Below, one piece after another: positions 44,521 through 53,657 of a DNA stretch of 64,000 nt; position 1 is the first letter of the stretch, and each line of letters begins with the position of its first letter. A model generated the notes under the pieces. That model did not search any database and was not told the DNA's origin. It worked only from the letters and a program-made list of their open reading frames with translations. The DNA is from Pandoraea communis. Its GTDB lineage: Bacteria > Pseudomonadota > Gammaproteobacteria > Burkholderiales > Burkholderiaceae. The stretch is from assembly GCF_902459745.1 (NCBI RefSeq), contig NZ_CABPSJ010000006.1:186001-250000 (forward strand), written 5' to 3'. A program made the position numbers and the translations under genes.

Positions 44521-44955
44521 TCAGTGATTCAACCGTAGTGTCTCATTGGCCCCACGGGCCTCCTCAACCGAGATCCGCATCTGCTCCGCAAACCGGAACA
44601 GCGCATGCGACAACGCCCGTACCGCACGCGGCAGGTGCACCGCCCAATCGGCCTGATCGACAAGCCACATCTCCACGGCAAGCCACACCTGGTCGTCCAC
44701 TGTGTGGATCTTGATCGCCTTGTAGCGGCGATTGATCTCGTTCATGGCGTGCAACACGAACGCCCGCTCCTCCGGCGTATCGACACACCACACGTTGGGC
44801 AGCAGCAATTTGGAGAATTCCGGGTCCTCGCGATCAAAACACAAGGCGTAATTCATGCCTTCGCGCTTGAAGACGATGTCGCCGTCGTCGTCCACATGGG
44901 CGACATAGCCCTCGCGCTTGAAGTAATCGAGCAGGGTCGGAATGGCTTGGTGCAT
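44521..44955 (-). CDS. YbjN-like protein
   Basis: 144 residues from ATG 44955, supported by CAGGAG; the open frame runs far upstream through non-coding sequence and inside the next gene's shadow, and is rejected. The protein (TLLDYFKREGYVAHVDDDGD, KREGMNYALCFDRED) has the fold pattern of YbjN/type III chaperone-like proteins. It is soluble, with no catalytic motif. It probably binds a partner protein of this locus. Confidence 0.72.
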   Translation of the reverse strand: MHQAIPTLLDYFKREGYVAHVDDDGDIVFKREGMNYALCFDREDPEFSKLLLPNVWCVDTPEERAFVLHAMNEINRRYKAIKIHTVDDQVWLAVEMWLVDQADWAVHLPRAVRALSHALFRFAEQMRISVEEARGANETLRLNH

Positions 44956-45098
44956 GGCTGGCTCCTGAGGATCCGCAAGGGATCCGAATGCGATCGGGAT
45001 GGACCCGCCGGGGGTGACCGGCGGGCTGGCGGCAAGGCGCCGACATCCCCTATTCGCAGCAGAAGCGGGAAACCGGAAAGGTATTACGTCACGACGAC

Positions 45099-46031
45099 TC
45101 AGTGCAGGCCGGTGGTGCTCGCAACGCGACGGCAAAAAGCGTCGGCGTCGCCATCGATCACCGCACCGCTCGGCAGTTTCCCGGTGCGCGCGTGCGCCCG
45201 GCCGATGGCGTCCGCTAGCGCGGCGTCGCCCTGCACCGCATAGGCGAAGACAGCCAGCCGTGAGGCCGTGGCGTCCGCCAGCAGATCCGGGTTGGCGTCC
45301 ATGGTACGCGCGTCGACGTGAATGCCGGCTGGCAGGCCCAGCTCGGCGACCAGCCGGTTCATCCAGTTCCGGTCGAGCACAGGGGCCTTGGCGTGCTTCG
45401 CAATCATCTTCGTCCAACGGTTCGACGCCGCCGCTTCGGCGTTGCGGCCATCGAACACGATCAGCCCCATGTACCCCTGGGCATCGGCCGTGCGCGCGCA
45501 GCGAAGGTTCTGCAACAGCCCGGACGTCAGGAACCAGTTGCCATGCGGTATGCCCTGGCGCATCTGCGCCACCAGCCCCTGAATCGGTGCGCAGTTGTCG
45601 ACGACTTCCTTGATTTCCGCGTTGAGCGTCTTGCCCGGATAGCCGCTTGCGATGGCAAGGGCATCGGACAGAAACGGCGGCGCCTCGGCAGTCGGCCTGC
45701 CGTTGAGCGTCATGCGTGCGGCGCGCCACTCGGCACTCGTGAGCTGCGCCACCGGACGCGGTGCGCCCGCGAGCACCGAGCGGCCCGTGCGCAAGTCGTG
45801 ATGCAGCACCCAGGTGCCGTCGGACAACTGCTGCATGTCGGTCTCCACACCGTCCCATTTTCCGGCGTAGCCGCTGCGCAGCGCACTGCCGGAATTCTCG
45901 GGGTCGGCGGCTGAGCCGCGATGCGCGTGAATCTGCATGCCGAGACAGGCGGCATACGACGGCGAGGTCATCGCCGCCAGCACCGTCAGCGCAAGCGCGG
46001 CGGTGCTAGTGCGCAGCCGGGTGATAGCCAT
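45099..46031 (-). CDS. secreted glycerophosphodiester phosphodiesterase
   Basis: Exported GDPD-family enzyme, 310 residues with a signal peptide (about residues 1-28, cleaved after SYA). Active-site residues: H37-R38 in HAHRGSAADPENS, E63-x-D65 in GVETDMQ and H77-H78 in VLHHDLRTG. It would cleave glycerophosphodiesters in the periplasm. The start overlaps the end of the upstream membrane-protein gene by 26 bases, implying coupling. Its presence ties the locus to phospholipid turnover. Confidence 0.87.
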   Translation of the reverse strand: MAITRLRTSTAALALTVLAAMTSPSYAACLGMQIHAHRGSAADPENSGSALRSGYAGKWDGVETDMQQLSDGTWVLHHDLRTGRSVLAGAPRPVAQLTSAEWRAARMTLNGRPTAEAPPFLSDALAIASGYPGKTLNAEIKEVVDNCAPIQGLVAQMRQGIPHGNWFLTSGLLQNLRCARTADAQGYMGLIVFDGRNAEAAASNRWTKMIAKHAKAPVLDRNWMNRLVAELGLPAGIHVDARTMDANPDLLADATASRLAVFAYAVQGDAALADAIGRAHARTGKLPSGAVIDGDADAFCRRVASTTGLH

Positions 46032-47574
46032 AGTTCAGCCCTTGCAGAACATCCTTGCGAATCGCTTCGTTGAGCGGATAGCCGTAGCCCTGTCCCACCA
46101 CGACGACATGCGCGATGTTGGTCAGCGCACGACCGCCCGAGGCCCCCGTGCGCGCCCACGACATCATCTGGCCGAACAAGTCGCTGCGGGTAATGTCGTT
46201 CGACGCCATCGACAGGATCGTCCACACCCCGATCATCGCGCAGAAGAGCACGGCAAGCGCCGTGCGCGAGGCTCGGCGGCTCAACTCGCCGTCCGGGCCG
46301 GTGCGCATGAGCATCAGGCACTTGGCGCTCAGGAACAACAGCTTGGAGAAGTGTGCGATGGCGCCCAGCAGCGAGAAGAACAGCGCGACGGCGGGCACGA
46401 TGGCCGCCCGCGTGGCGTCGATGCCTTCCTGCGCGTACTTGCCGCCATCCTCGAAGTCGGCCGGCTTCGCATCGTATTTGCTCATCTGCAAGCGCGCCTG
46501 CTCGTCGGAGAAGGCGTCGAACAACTGGCCGAATGCTTCGGTGCTGGCGTACGACGGCTGCACCGTGGCGCTCGCGGGCAGACCTAGCGATTTGCGCAGT
46601 TCCTTCTGCACGCCCGCACGGGCCACGAACGCTTCGTACGAGAGCCCCGGCGGAATCGTCTCGCCGCCGACCTCCACGCTATGAACCTTGCGCGCAGCCG
46701 CCTGACGGTACTTCACCGCAACCGCACGATAGAACGACACGATGTCGCTGGGATGCCAGTTGCCGGGGAGCGCAGGCAGATCTCGGCGAACGCTCGCGCT
46801 CACCTTGCCGCGTGCATAGAACGGCACCGTCTCCGGCTGCCAGCCACGGCGCGACAAGCGGGCGCGATAGTCGTTCCACGCGCGCTGTTGCTCGGCGAGC
46901 AAACCTGAATCGCTGTCGGGGATGATCGCAGCGTACTTGCTCCAGTCGTCGTGCAGCCGCTTCATCGCGTCGCGATAGTTGTCGTAGTAGCCCTTCGCGC
47001 CGCCGATCTCGCGGCGCACCGCTTCTCGCACCAGCGTCGCCTTGACCGCGCGGGTCTTCTCGTCGAGCCGGTCGACCGATACGGCCAACACCGGGAACAG
47101 CGCCAGAAACGCCTTGCCCTGCGGTTTGGCGAACACCATGTCGCTGCCCGTCAGCCCGTCCAGTTGCAGACGTCCCTCGACAAGCGAGCGTTGTAACAGA
47201 ATCGTGTTGGCTGCAATGCGACGGAACTCGGCGTCGCGCGTGGTCACCAGCACGTCGACGAAGGTCTTGATGGCGAAATACACCACGACGATGGTCACGA
47301 GGCACGCAATGCCGATGGTGCGCAAGCCGGGCGACTTCTTGCCGCCGTCCTTGCCGCTCTTCGTACGCTTGCCCATGAGCCATTGCAGCACGAACAGCGC
47401 CGCCGCAATGCCCGAGAGCGTGCGCCCGTAGACTTCGATGTGATGCACATCGTCGATGGTTGCGGTGCCGCCCACCACGTCGAGCAGGCGCCCGTTGAAG
47501 CCGAGTTCGAAAGTCAGGTAGACCAGCGTGAGGGCGATCAGAAACGCCGTCTGTTTCAGCAGGGTATTGCGCAC
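46006..47574 (-). CDS. large inner-membrane protein
   Basis: 522 residues from GTG 47574, two bases after the stop of the lipoprotein gene. Membrane segments are near residues 9-28, 55-72, 86-108, and again in the last third (AAIVPAVALFFSLLGAIAHF, TALAVLFCAMIGVWTILSMA). The middle 250 residues are soluble and charged, probably periplasmic. I do not recognise the family. The coupled order lipoprotein, this protein, glycerophosphodiesterase suggests an envelope complex. Confidence 0.72.
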   Translation of the reverse strand: MRNTLLKQTAFLIALTLVYLTFELGFNGRLLDVVGGTATIDDVHHIEVYGRTLSGIAAALFVLQWLMGKRTKSGKDGGKKSPGLRTIGIACLVTIVVVYFAIKTFVDVLVTTRDAEFRRIAANTILLQRSLVEGRLQLDGLTGSDMVFAKPQGKAFLALFPVLAVSVDRLDEKTRAVKATLVREAVRREIGGAKGYYDNYRDAMKRLHDDWSKYAAIIPDSDSGLLAEQQRAWNDYRARLSRRGWQPETVPFYARGKVSASVRRDLPALPGNWHPSDIVSFYRAVAVKYRQAAARKVHSVEVGGETIPPGLSYEAFVARAGVQKELRKSLGLPASATVQPSYASTEAFGQLFDAFSDEQARLQMSKYDAKPADFEDGGKYAQEGIDATRAAIVPAVALFFSLLGAIAHFSKLLFLSAKCLMLMRTGPDGELSRRASRTALAVLFCAMIGVWTILSMASNDITRSDLFGQMMSWARTGASGGRALTNIAHVVVVGQGYGYPLNEAIRKDVLQGLNYGYHPAAH

Positions 47575-47576
47575 GA

Positions 47577-48473
47577 TCAGTTCCGGAGGTCGACTCGAAC
47601 GGGTTTGACTTCTTCAGCGCCAAACGTCAGCCCCGCGCCGGGGGCACTCGGCAACCCCGGCACGGTCCGCCCGAACGACGCCACGGTCGTGGGCGTATTC
47701 GGTGCCGGCGCATTATTGGTCGGTGCGGCCGTCCCGGTGTTGCGCGCCTGACGGCGTGCGGGCGCATGACGCCCGGGTTGTGGATTGCTGTTCGCCGCCG
47801 CTCCCGCCGTCTGCGGTGGCGCAGGAACGAAGCGGTTGGCGTCTGCCGGGTCGTCGACGGCCTTGAGCGACGCATCGGCGAACGGCTTGCGACGAACGTC
47901 GACACCCGGCGGCACCGGGATGGCCGATTGCAGCAAACGGCTATCGGTATAGGTGTGGCGCACGAGGCGGCCGTTGCCCGGGAAGTCGAACACGAGCGCG
48001 CGTCCCTTGTCGATCAGGTCGGCACGCGGACGGTCCGCGCAGTTGCCGAACGTCCACCCAAGTACATCGCTGTCCTGAATGGCATACAGCACATACTTGA
48101 ACGGGCAGTTGCGCTCCTGCGTTTCAACCACCACAACGGAGCGGTCGCCGACCACTTCGCTGCGCACCACGCGTGCGGTGATCGCGTTTTGCAACGGCAG
48201 TACGCGCATATAGCGTTCGAGCTTGAGTGAGTACTGACCGTTGCTGCGGCGCAGATTGCCTTCCGAGCCGTCGGCCAGCTTGAACGTGTCGACCACCGTG
48301 CCGAAAAGGCTCGCCTGATCGATGCCGTAGACCGTGTTGCCCTGACTGTTCTTCGTCACGGCACAACCGCCGAGCGCGAAAGTCATGACCATGGCGCTCA
48401 GCAGTCCTGCGCGCCGCATTGCCGTGCGGGCACCCCAGCCCGCACCGCGCTTCCCGTGTTCAATTCGTGTCAT
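47577..48473 (-). CDS. lipoprotein with proline/alanine-rich tail
   Basis: About 298 residues from ATG 48473 (48419 is an alternative start). Lipobox ALGGC follows a hydrophobic core (LLSAMVMTFALGGC). The folded part (residues 40-200) has beta-rich segments such as ALVFDFPGNGRLVRHTYTDS; the last 90 residues are low-complexity (Pro, Ala, Asn, Thr). First gene of the minus-strand set; its promoter faces that of the gene at 48688. The open frame extends to 48767 but that part overlaps the divergent control region and is rejected. Confidence 0.72.
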   Translation of the reverse strand: MTRIEHGKRGAGWGARTAMRRAGLLSAMVMTFALGGCAVTKNSQGNTVYGIDQASLFGTVVDTFKLADGSEGNLRRSNGQYSLKLERYMRVLPLQNAITARVVRSEVVGDRSVVVVETQERNCPFKYVLYAIQDSDVLGWTFGNCADRPRADLIDKGRALVFDFPGNGRLVRHTYTDSRLLQSAIPVPPGVDVRRKPFADASLKAVDDPADANRFVPAPPQTAGAAANSNPQPGRHAPARRQARNTGTAAPTNNAPAPNTPTTVASFGRTVPGLPSAPGAGLTFGAEEVKPVRVDLRN

Positions 48474-48687
48474 TCTTGTTGTTTGATGTCTGAATCTGGC
48501 GCCTGATTCTCTCACATCGAAACTACCAAAACGATGACGAGACGGACTGGGCGCTCCGCCCGTGTTGTGCACGCAACGGTATTTTTCGGCCTCGCATTCT
48601 CTGCTATGCTCGGCGCACTCAAAACAAGGCGCCAACCGTGCTCTCACGCCATGCGCGCCACTGCCGCGCTGCTTGGGGAGAGTGAAC

Positions 48688-49062
48688 GTGTTCGATACGA
48701 TTGCCGACTGGATCAACAGCAAGACCGCTTTCGTGCTTGCCCTGCTGCTGGCACTCGCCGGCCTCACCCTCGGTCTCGGTCACGCGGTCGCGACATTGAG
48801 TGGCAGCCACAGCGAAGCCGCCCGGCGCGGTGCCAGCGACGGCATCTGCGGTGAAGTCCAGGCCTGGTTCGGCCCGCAGGCTTCGCTCGCCAACCTCAAC
48901 GAGTTCCTGACGCAATACGGCGCCGTGGTCACCTACGGGCCCAACGAAAACGGCGCGTGGCAGTTGCACTTCCCTGCGCTGCCGCTCGACGACGCTCTGC
49001 AAGCCACCTCGCGCGCCAACGGCGTTGCCCGTGTGGCTGCCAACCCGCAATGCCGCGCATGA
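48688..49062 (+). CDS. small membrane-anchored protein of the caspase operon
   Basis: 124 residues from GTG 48688, with GGGGAG 7 bases upstream. One membrane segment (FVALALLLALAGLTLGLGHA-like, residues 14-35) is followed by a periplasmic domain: LANLNEFLTQYGAVVTYGPN, then NGAWQLHFPALPLDDALQAT. The pattern matches the periplasmic end of the anti-sigma protein encoded at 43050, suggesting a shared sensing or inhibitor-like fold. It is coupled to the SulP gene by ATGA. Confidence 0.68.
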   Translation: MFDTIADWINSKTAFVLALLLALAGLTLGLGHAVATLSGSHSEAARRGASDGICGEVQAWFGPQASLANLNEFLTQYGAVVTYGPNENGAWQLHFPALPLDDALQATSRANGVARVAANPQCRA

Positions 49063-50855
49063 GCGCGCCGCGACCCCGGGTGCGTTGGGGTCTGGAGGCA
49101 CTTGCCGCGCTGGTCGTCACGCTCGGCTGCACCACCGAATACATCGCCCTCGGCGCTCAGGCCACGTCACCGTTGCCCGGTCCTCAAGCGGCCGCGTTCG
49201 GCATTTTGCTCGGTATCCTGACGGCCGTGATCGGCATCGCCCTTGCCGCGCTGGGTGCCGGCACGCGACCGATGGTATCGGGTCCGCGCGTCGCGTCGAC
49301 ACTCTTCCTATCGAATTTGGTAGGTGCACTGGTAGCCGATCCGGCGATGGCAGCCCAGGGCATGCGACCGATCCTCGCGCTGGCCGGGGTGGCGGTGCTG
49401 ATCTCCGGGCTGATGCAGATGATCATCGGCCTGCGTCACGGCGGGTCGTATGTGCGCAAGGTGCCCGCGCCGGTGCTCTCCGGTCTGATCTTCGGCGTGG
49501 CCGGGCTGGCCGTGGCCGATCAGGTCAACTTCCTCGTGCGCTGTACGCTCGACTGGGGCGTCGTCACGCTGGCGATTGCCGGACTCGGCATTGCTAGCCA
49601 TTTCGCGTGGCGTGCGTTCGCGCAGCGTATGGCACGCACAGGACGCAGGCTCACGCTGCCCGCAGGTCTGTCGTTGTTCATCGCCATGCTGGTCGCGGCC
49701 GGCACGTACTATCTGGCGCTGCGCGTGCTGCCGGCGCCCTCGCCTGCCTGTCGTCTGATCGGCGTGGCCGGGCTCGATTTCGCGGCATGGCGCCCCGTCG
49801 ACACCGACGTGTGGCTCGACCTGCTGCACGGCGTGAGCCCGCATGCGCTGGCCCTGACGATCGGTTACGGCCTCGTGATCGGCTTCGTGTCGTCCCTCGA
49901 CACCGTGATTGCGGTCTCGTCCATCGAGTCGCTCACGCTGCGACGCGGGACCGTCGACCGCGACCTGCTCGCGTTCGGTGCGGTAAACACGTTGCTCGGC
50001 ACGCTCGCCCTGCTGCCCAACGTCGGTTCGGTCACGCGCTCAAACATGGCGATTACCAGCGGCGCGCAAACGCGTTGGACCGCCGTCATGCACGCGGTAC
50101 TCGTCTGTGTCGCGCTCACGGCCGGTGTCGGACTCGTGGCCATGCTGCCGAAGCTCGCGGTCGCCGTGGTCGTGATCGTGATGTCGCTCGACATGATCGA
50201 CGAGGGCGCGCGCACCATCACGCGTCACGCCTTCTCCGACGCGCGGCCACGCCGGTTGTTCGGCGCCGCGATGTGGCTGTTCACGCTCGAACTTGTCGCC
50301 ACGCTCGCGTCGGGCCAGCCGCTGGTCGGCTTTGGCGTGGGCGCCGTTTTCGGTACTCTCGTCGCCTGGCCCGCGCCGCGTCGCCTGACCATTACGGTGG
50401 CCACGAGCGACGAACATGACAACGGCCTCGTCGCCAAGCTCGGCGGCGCCCTGCTCGCCTACAACGTCGACAGCGCCGTCGTCGAACCCCTGCTCGCGCA
50501 GGTGGACAAGGCCAACGCGGCACGCGAGCGCGATCACCCGGGGGTGGCGCTGAGCGCGCTGCCGCCGCTGCCCGTTGTACTCGACCTCACGGACGTCGTC
50601 CGCACGGACCTCACGGCATGCCGAGCACTCGCCCAGTTCGCCCAGTTCTGCACTGCACGTCATGCGGATGTGCGATTCCGGATCCCGGCGGAGCGCGACG
50701 CAATATCGCGTCCCTCGCTTCCATTTGCGCCGGCGCATCCGATGACGCAGGCACTACCGCACTTCGTAGGCCCCTCGCGTCTGATCGTCGTGCCGCGGCC
50801 CGGGGCGCCCGCGGTGGCCGATGGGCTTGCCGCCCCGCAGCCGCTCACGCCCTGA
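49059..50855 (+). CDS. SulP/xanthine-uracil-permease-like transporter with STAS-like tail
   Basis: 598 residues starting at ATG 49059 (ATGA overlap with the gene before); the frame upstream is shadow. The membrane part has about 10-12 segments with the SulP-like opening GLEALAALVVTLGCTTEYIA, PMVSGPRVASTLFLSNLVGA, and SLDTVIAVSSIESLTLRRG. The C-terminal 130 residues (LPVVLDLTDVVRTDLTACRA) look like a degenerate STAS domain. The substrate is unknown. It is transcribed with an exported caspase-like protein, an unusual pairing. Confidence 0.8.
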   Translation: MSAPRPRVRWGLEALAALVVTLGCTTEYIALGAQATSPLPGPQAAAFGILLGILTAVIGIALAALGAGTRPMVSGPRVASTLFLSNLVGALVADPAMAAQGMRPILALAGVAVLISGLMQMIIGLRHGGSYVRKVPAPVLSGLIFGVAGLAVADQVNFLVRCTLDWGVVTLAIAGLGIASHFAWRAFAQRMARTGRRLTLPAGLSLFIAMLVAAGTYYLALRVLPAPSPACRLIGVAGLDFAAWRPVDTDVWLDLLHGVSPHALALTIGYGLVIGFVSSLDTVIAVSSIESLTLRRGTVDRDLLAFGAVNTLLGTLALLPNVGSVTRSNMAITSGAQTRWTAVMHAVLVCVALTAGVGLVAMLPKLAVAVVVIVMSLDMIDEGARTITRHAFSDARPRRLFGAAMWLFTLELVATLASGQPLVGFGVGAVFGTLVAWPAPRRLTITVATSDEHDNGLVAKLGGALLAYNVDSAVVEPLLAQVDKANAARERDHPGVALSALPPLPVVLDLTDVVRTDLTACRALAQFAQFCTARHADVRFRIPAERDAISRPSLPFAPAHPMTQALPHFVGPSRLIVVPRPGAPAVADGLAAPQPLTP

Positions 50856-50889
50856 CGGCGTTATCCCAATCGAACGCATTCCAGTCACC

Positions 50890-52374
50890 ATGTCCATGAC
50901 CTCCTTGCTGCGGCGCGGCCTGACCCTTGTCCTGCTGGCCGCGTCTTGCTTCGCGCCGCCCCTGAGCCAGGCCGCCCCGGCACCTCAGCCCGCGCGCAAG
51001 GTTGCGCTCGTCGTGGGCAACAGCAGCTACGACGGTGCCGACCGCCTCGTCGCCCCGGCGAACGACGTCAAGCTCATTGGCGATACGCTGCGCCAGCTCG
51101 GCTTCGAAACGCGCGTGACGATCGATGTATCGCAGGAAGAATTCAAGACCGCAGTGGCCTGGCTGGCGCAGGCGTCCAAGGGGGCGCAGGTGTCACTCTT
51201 CTACTTCGCGGGTCACGGCTTCGAGTCGGGGGGCGACAACTTCCTCGTGCCTGTGCATGCCGGGGTACCCATTCGCGCGATGACTCGCCCCATTCTGCTC
51301 GAACGCGCTCTTCGGCTGGGCTATGTGCGCAGCAAGGTCATGCCGTCGGCTCCCACGTCGTTCATCGCGGTGATCGACGCCTGCCGCGTTCCCTCGCGCG
51401 GCAATGCCGGTCCGGGACTCAAGCCCGAAAAAGTGGGACAAGGCGAATTGATTGCCTTCTCTACGGCAGATCAGGCACGCGCTTACGATTCCATGCGCAA
51501 CTTCGGCAGCGCTGCCGACAACAGTCCATTCGCCTACTACCTGGCGATGAACATGAAGACGCCCGGCGCCACGATCAAGCACACGCTTGACCTCGTGCAG
51601 CAGCAGGTGGCGGAGCTCACGGGCGGACAGCAGCGCCCGTGGATTTCGAGCGGCCTGATCGGCGACGTGCCGCTTGGCGCACAGTACCTTGTCGCGTCCA
51701 ACGTGCCTGCGGGCAAGTCCGCCGATGCGACACGCGGCGGTGCAACACGCGGCACCGCCCCCGTCGCTCCCGTCGCCCCGCCGGGCAGCATGGGCTCCGT
51801 CGCCCACGTGCCACCGTATCTGGTCGATCAGTTGGCGAAGGTTCGCGAGAACGCGAATGCGCAACCGGCGGCACCACCGCAGCAAACTCAGGAGACACCG
51901 CAGACACAGCGCGCCAACGCCTGGGACGACGCCGAATTACGTATCACGCAGGCCGCGCAGCGCGCCGACCGCAACGACATTGCCGCGCTGCTGAAGCGCG
52001 GCAATGACGCGGCAGCGCTCACCACGCTCGGCATGATCTACGAGAACGGCCACGGCATACCGCGCGACGGCAACTCCGCCATCAACTTCTACAAGCGCGC
52101 GGCGAGCACCGGCTATCCGATTGCGCAGACGCTGCTCGGCGAGATCTACTTCGAAGGCAAGCTCGCACAACGTGACTATGCCGAGAGCGAGAAGTGGCTG
52201 GCGCGTGCGGCGTCGCAAGACTACACGCGCGCGCGCCTCGATCTGGCGCAAGTGCGTGCAACACGCGGTCAGGGCGGCGCAAACGGCATGCAAAACTGGG
52301 CCGATGCTGCATCGATCATGATCGACTCGCTTCGCCGCCAACAGCAACAGACGCAGCGGCAATACGGCCATTGA
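50890..52374 (+). CDS. exported caspase-family (peptidase C14) protein with Sel1 repeats
   Basis: 494 residues with a signal peptide (residues 1-28) and a caspase-like domain (about 36-290). The catalytic dyad is intact: H109 in FYFAGHGFE and C165 in AVIDACRVP. A Pro/Ala/Gln linker leads to Sel1-like repeats (ALTTLGMIYENGHGIPRDGN; AQTLLGEIYFEGKLAQRDYA). Arg/Lys-specific metacaspase-like cleavage is likely by family but the target is unknown; export suggests a periplasmic role. Third gene of the plus-strand operon; 34 bp after the SulP gene. Confidence 0.87.
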   Translation: MSMTSLLRRGLTLVLLAASCFAPPLSQAAPAPQPARKVALVVGNSSYDGADRLVAPANDVKLIGDTLRQLGFETRVTIDVSQEEFKTAVAWLAQASKGAQVSLFYFAGHGFESGGDNFLVPVHAGVPIRAMTRPILLERALRLGYVRSKVMPSAPTSFIAVIDACRVPSRGNAGPGLKPEKVGQGELIAFSTADQARAYDSMRNFGSAADNSPFAYYLAMNMKTPGATIKHTLDLVQQQVAELTGGQQRPWISSGLIGDVPLGAQYLVASNVPAGKSADATRGGATRGTAPVAPVAPPGSMGSVAHVPPYLVDQLAKVRENANAQPAAPPQQTQETPQTQRANAWDDAELRITQAAQRADRNDIAALLKRGNDAAALTTLGMIYENGHGIPRDGNSAINFYKRAASTGYPIAQTLLGEIYFEGKLAQRDYAESEKWLARAASQDYTRARLDLAQVRATRGQGGANGMQNWADAASIMIDSLRRQQQQTQRQYGH

Positions 52375-52481
52375 AGCGTCCCATTAAAAACGAATTACAA
52401 ATGCCATCCGTTTCTATGTTCAGCGTGTTAGCGCTGGGTGTAGGGGTGCTCGCTTGCCGTTGAAACCCGCCACGCATCCTT

Positions 52482-53070
52482 ATGTTCTACGGCTCGTCGC
52501 GCGAGCGCTCGTTGAGCCGCCTGATGAGCGAAGAAGCCACCCGGCTGCTCACCGCGATGGGCGCCGAGGTGCGCACGTTCAACCCCAGCGGCCTGCCGCT
52601 GCCCGATGACGCCCCCCCGTAGGCGGCCGAGCTGCGCGAGTTGGTGCAGTGGTCGGAGGACATGGTCTGGTGCTCGCCGGAGCGTCACGGCGCGATGACC
52701 GGCATCATGAAATCGCAGATCGACTGGATTCCGTTGTCGGCCGACGCAGGGCAAGACACTCGTCGTCATGCAGGTCAGCGACGGCTCACAGTCGTTCAAT
52801 GCCGTCAATGAGATGCCTGTGCTAAGGCGCTGGGTGCGGATGCTGACCATCCCGAATCAGTCGTCGGTGACCAAGGCATTCCAGGAGTCCGACGAGGCCG
52901 GCCGCATAAGGCGGTCGGCCTATTTCGATCGAGTGGTGGACGTGCTGGAAGAGCTGGTGAAGTTCACATTGATCACGCGCGATATCAGACCCTATCTCGT
53001 CGACCGCTACAGCGAGCGCCAGGAAAGTACCGAGGCCCTGATGAAGCGCGTGAATCAGGGCAGCATCTGA
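52482..53070 (+). pseudogene. arsH: arsH-type NADPH:FMN reductase, broken
   Basis: ArsH confers resistance to organoarsenicals. The remnant shows [34 protein letters not shown] then TAG at 52620, [20 protein letters not shown] in the same frame, and after a shift near 52750 [20 protein letters not shown], then [13 protein letters not shown] to TGA 53068. Several codons are also missing near the stop and near the shift. It lies against the right edge of the caspase locus. Confidence 0.82.
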
Positions 53071-53073
53071 CCG

Positions 53074-53277
53074 ATGTCACGTCCCATGTCTGATCGCGTG
53101 CCTGACGGGAACGCATTCACCTGGGCGCTCGCCATGGCCCAGCTCGTTGCCTGGGGCGCCGTCTACTGCGCGTTTTCGCTTTTCGTCGCCCCGATGGAGC
53201 AATCCCAAGGCTGGGGCCGTGCCTCGACAAATGCGGCACTGCCACTCGGCCTGCTGGTGTTCGGATTGGCCGCCTAA
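53074..53277 (+). pseudogene. MFS transporter N-terminal fragment
   Basis: 67 codons ending at TAA 53275: WALAMAQLVAWGAVYCAFSL, FVAPMEQSQGWGRASTNAAL. This is the first membrane segment and loop of a major facilitator transporter like those next to arsH in some operons. The remaining 350 codons are absent. Confidence 0.65.
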
Positions 53278-53657
53278 GGCGTCAAGGTAAGACCGATCGA
53301 GTCAGCGCAGCGATATCCCCCGGACGCCCATAGAGGCAGATATTCGATTCTCACGCTCACACATCCTAGGATGATGGGCCGGCCGGATGACTGAAACTGT
53401 AACACGCTGGCGAGGTACTTTTTCTACTCGGGTTCACCGAACAAAAACCGCGTACCCGTGCGTTTGGCACGCAGTTTTGGCCGCGTACTTTGGTTATGGT
53501 GACCGACTGCTTTTGCCGAAAGAACGTCGAAATAATTGAAGTCGCGGTCCCATTCACGATTCCATATTTTTTGAATCACATATCACCCACTTGAGCCCGT
53601 GATTGTGCGGTCGCTCCCTTCGCGCAATCCCGCCCGAAGGCAGCCTTTGGAGGATAT
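53278..53657. other. junction between decayed genes and an integrative-element module
   Basis: No gene is recognised; short open frames lack motifs. Base composition becomes more AT-rich near 53390-53600 than on either side. This is a plausible boundary of the element to the right, but no attachment repeat is visible. Confidence 0.4.

Noticed and set aside
44956-45858. Upstream extension of the YbjN-like frame
   Set aside because: It is antisense-phase shadow of the glycerophosphodiesterase gene on the same strand and the real start at 44955 has a good ribosome binding site.
48957-49058. N-terminal extension of the SulP-like protein
   Set aside because: Overlaps the previous gene; ATG 49059 is placed by an ATGA overlap and begins the membrane domain correctly.
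49607-50419. 270-codon frame inside the SulP gene
   Set aside because: Arg/Ala-rich alternate-frame shadow typical of GC-rich coding DNA.
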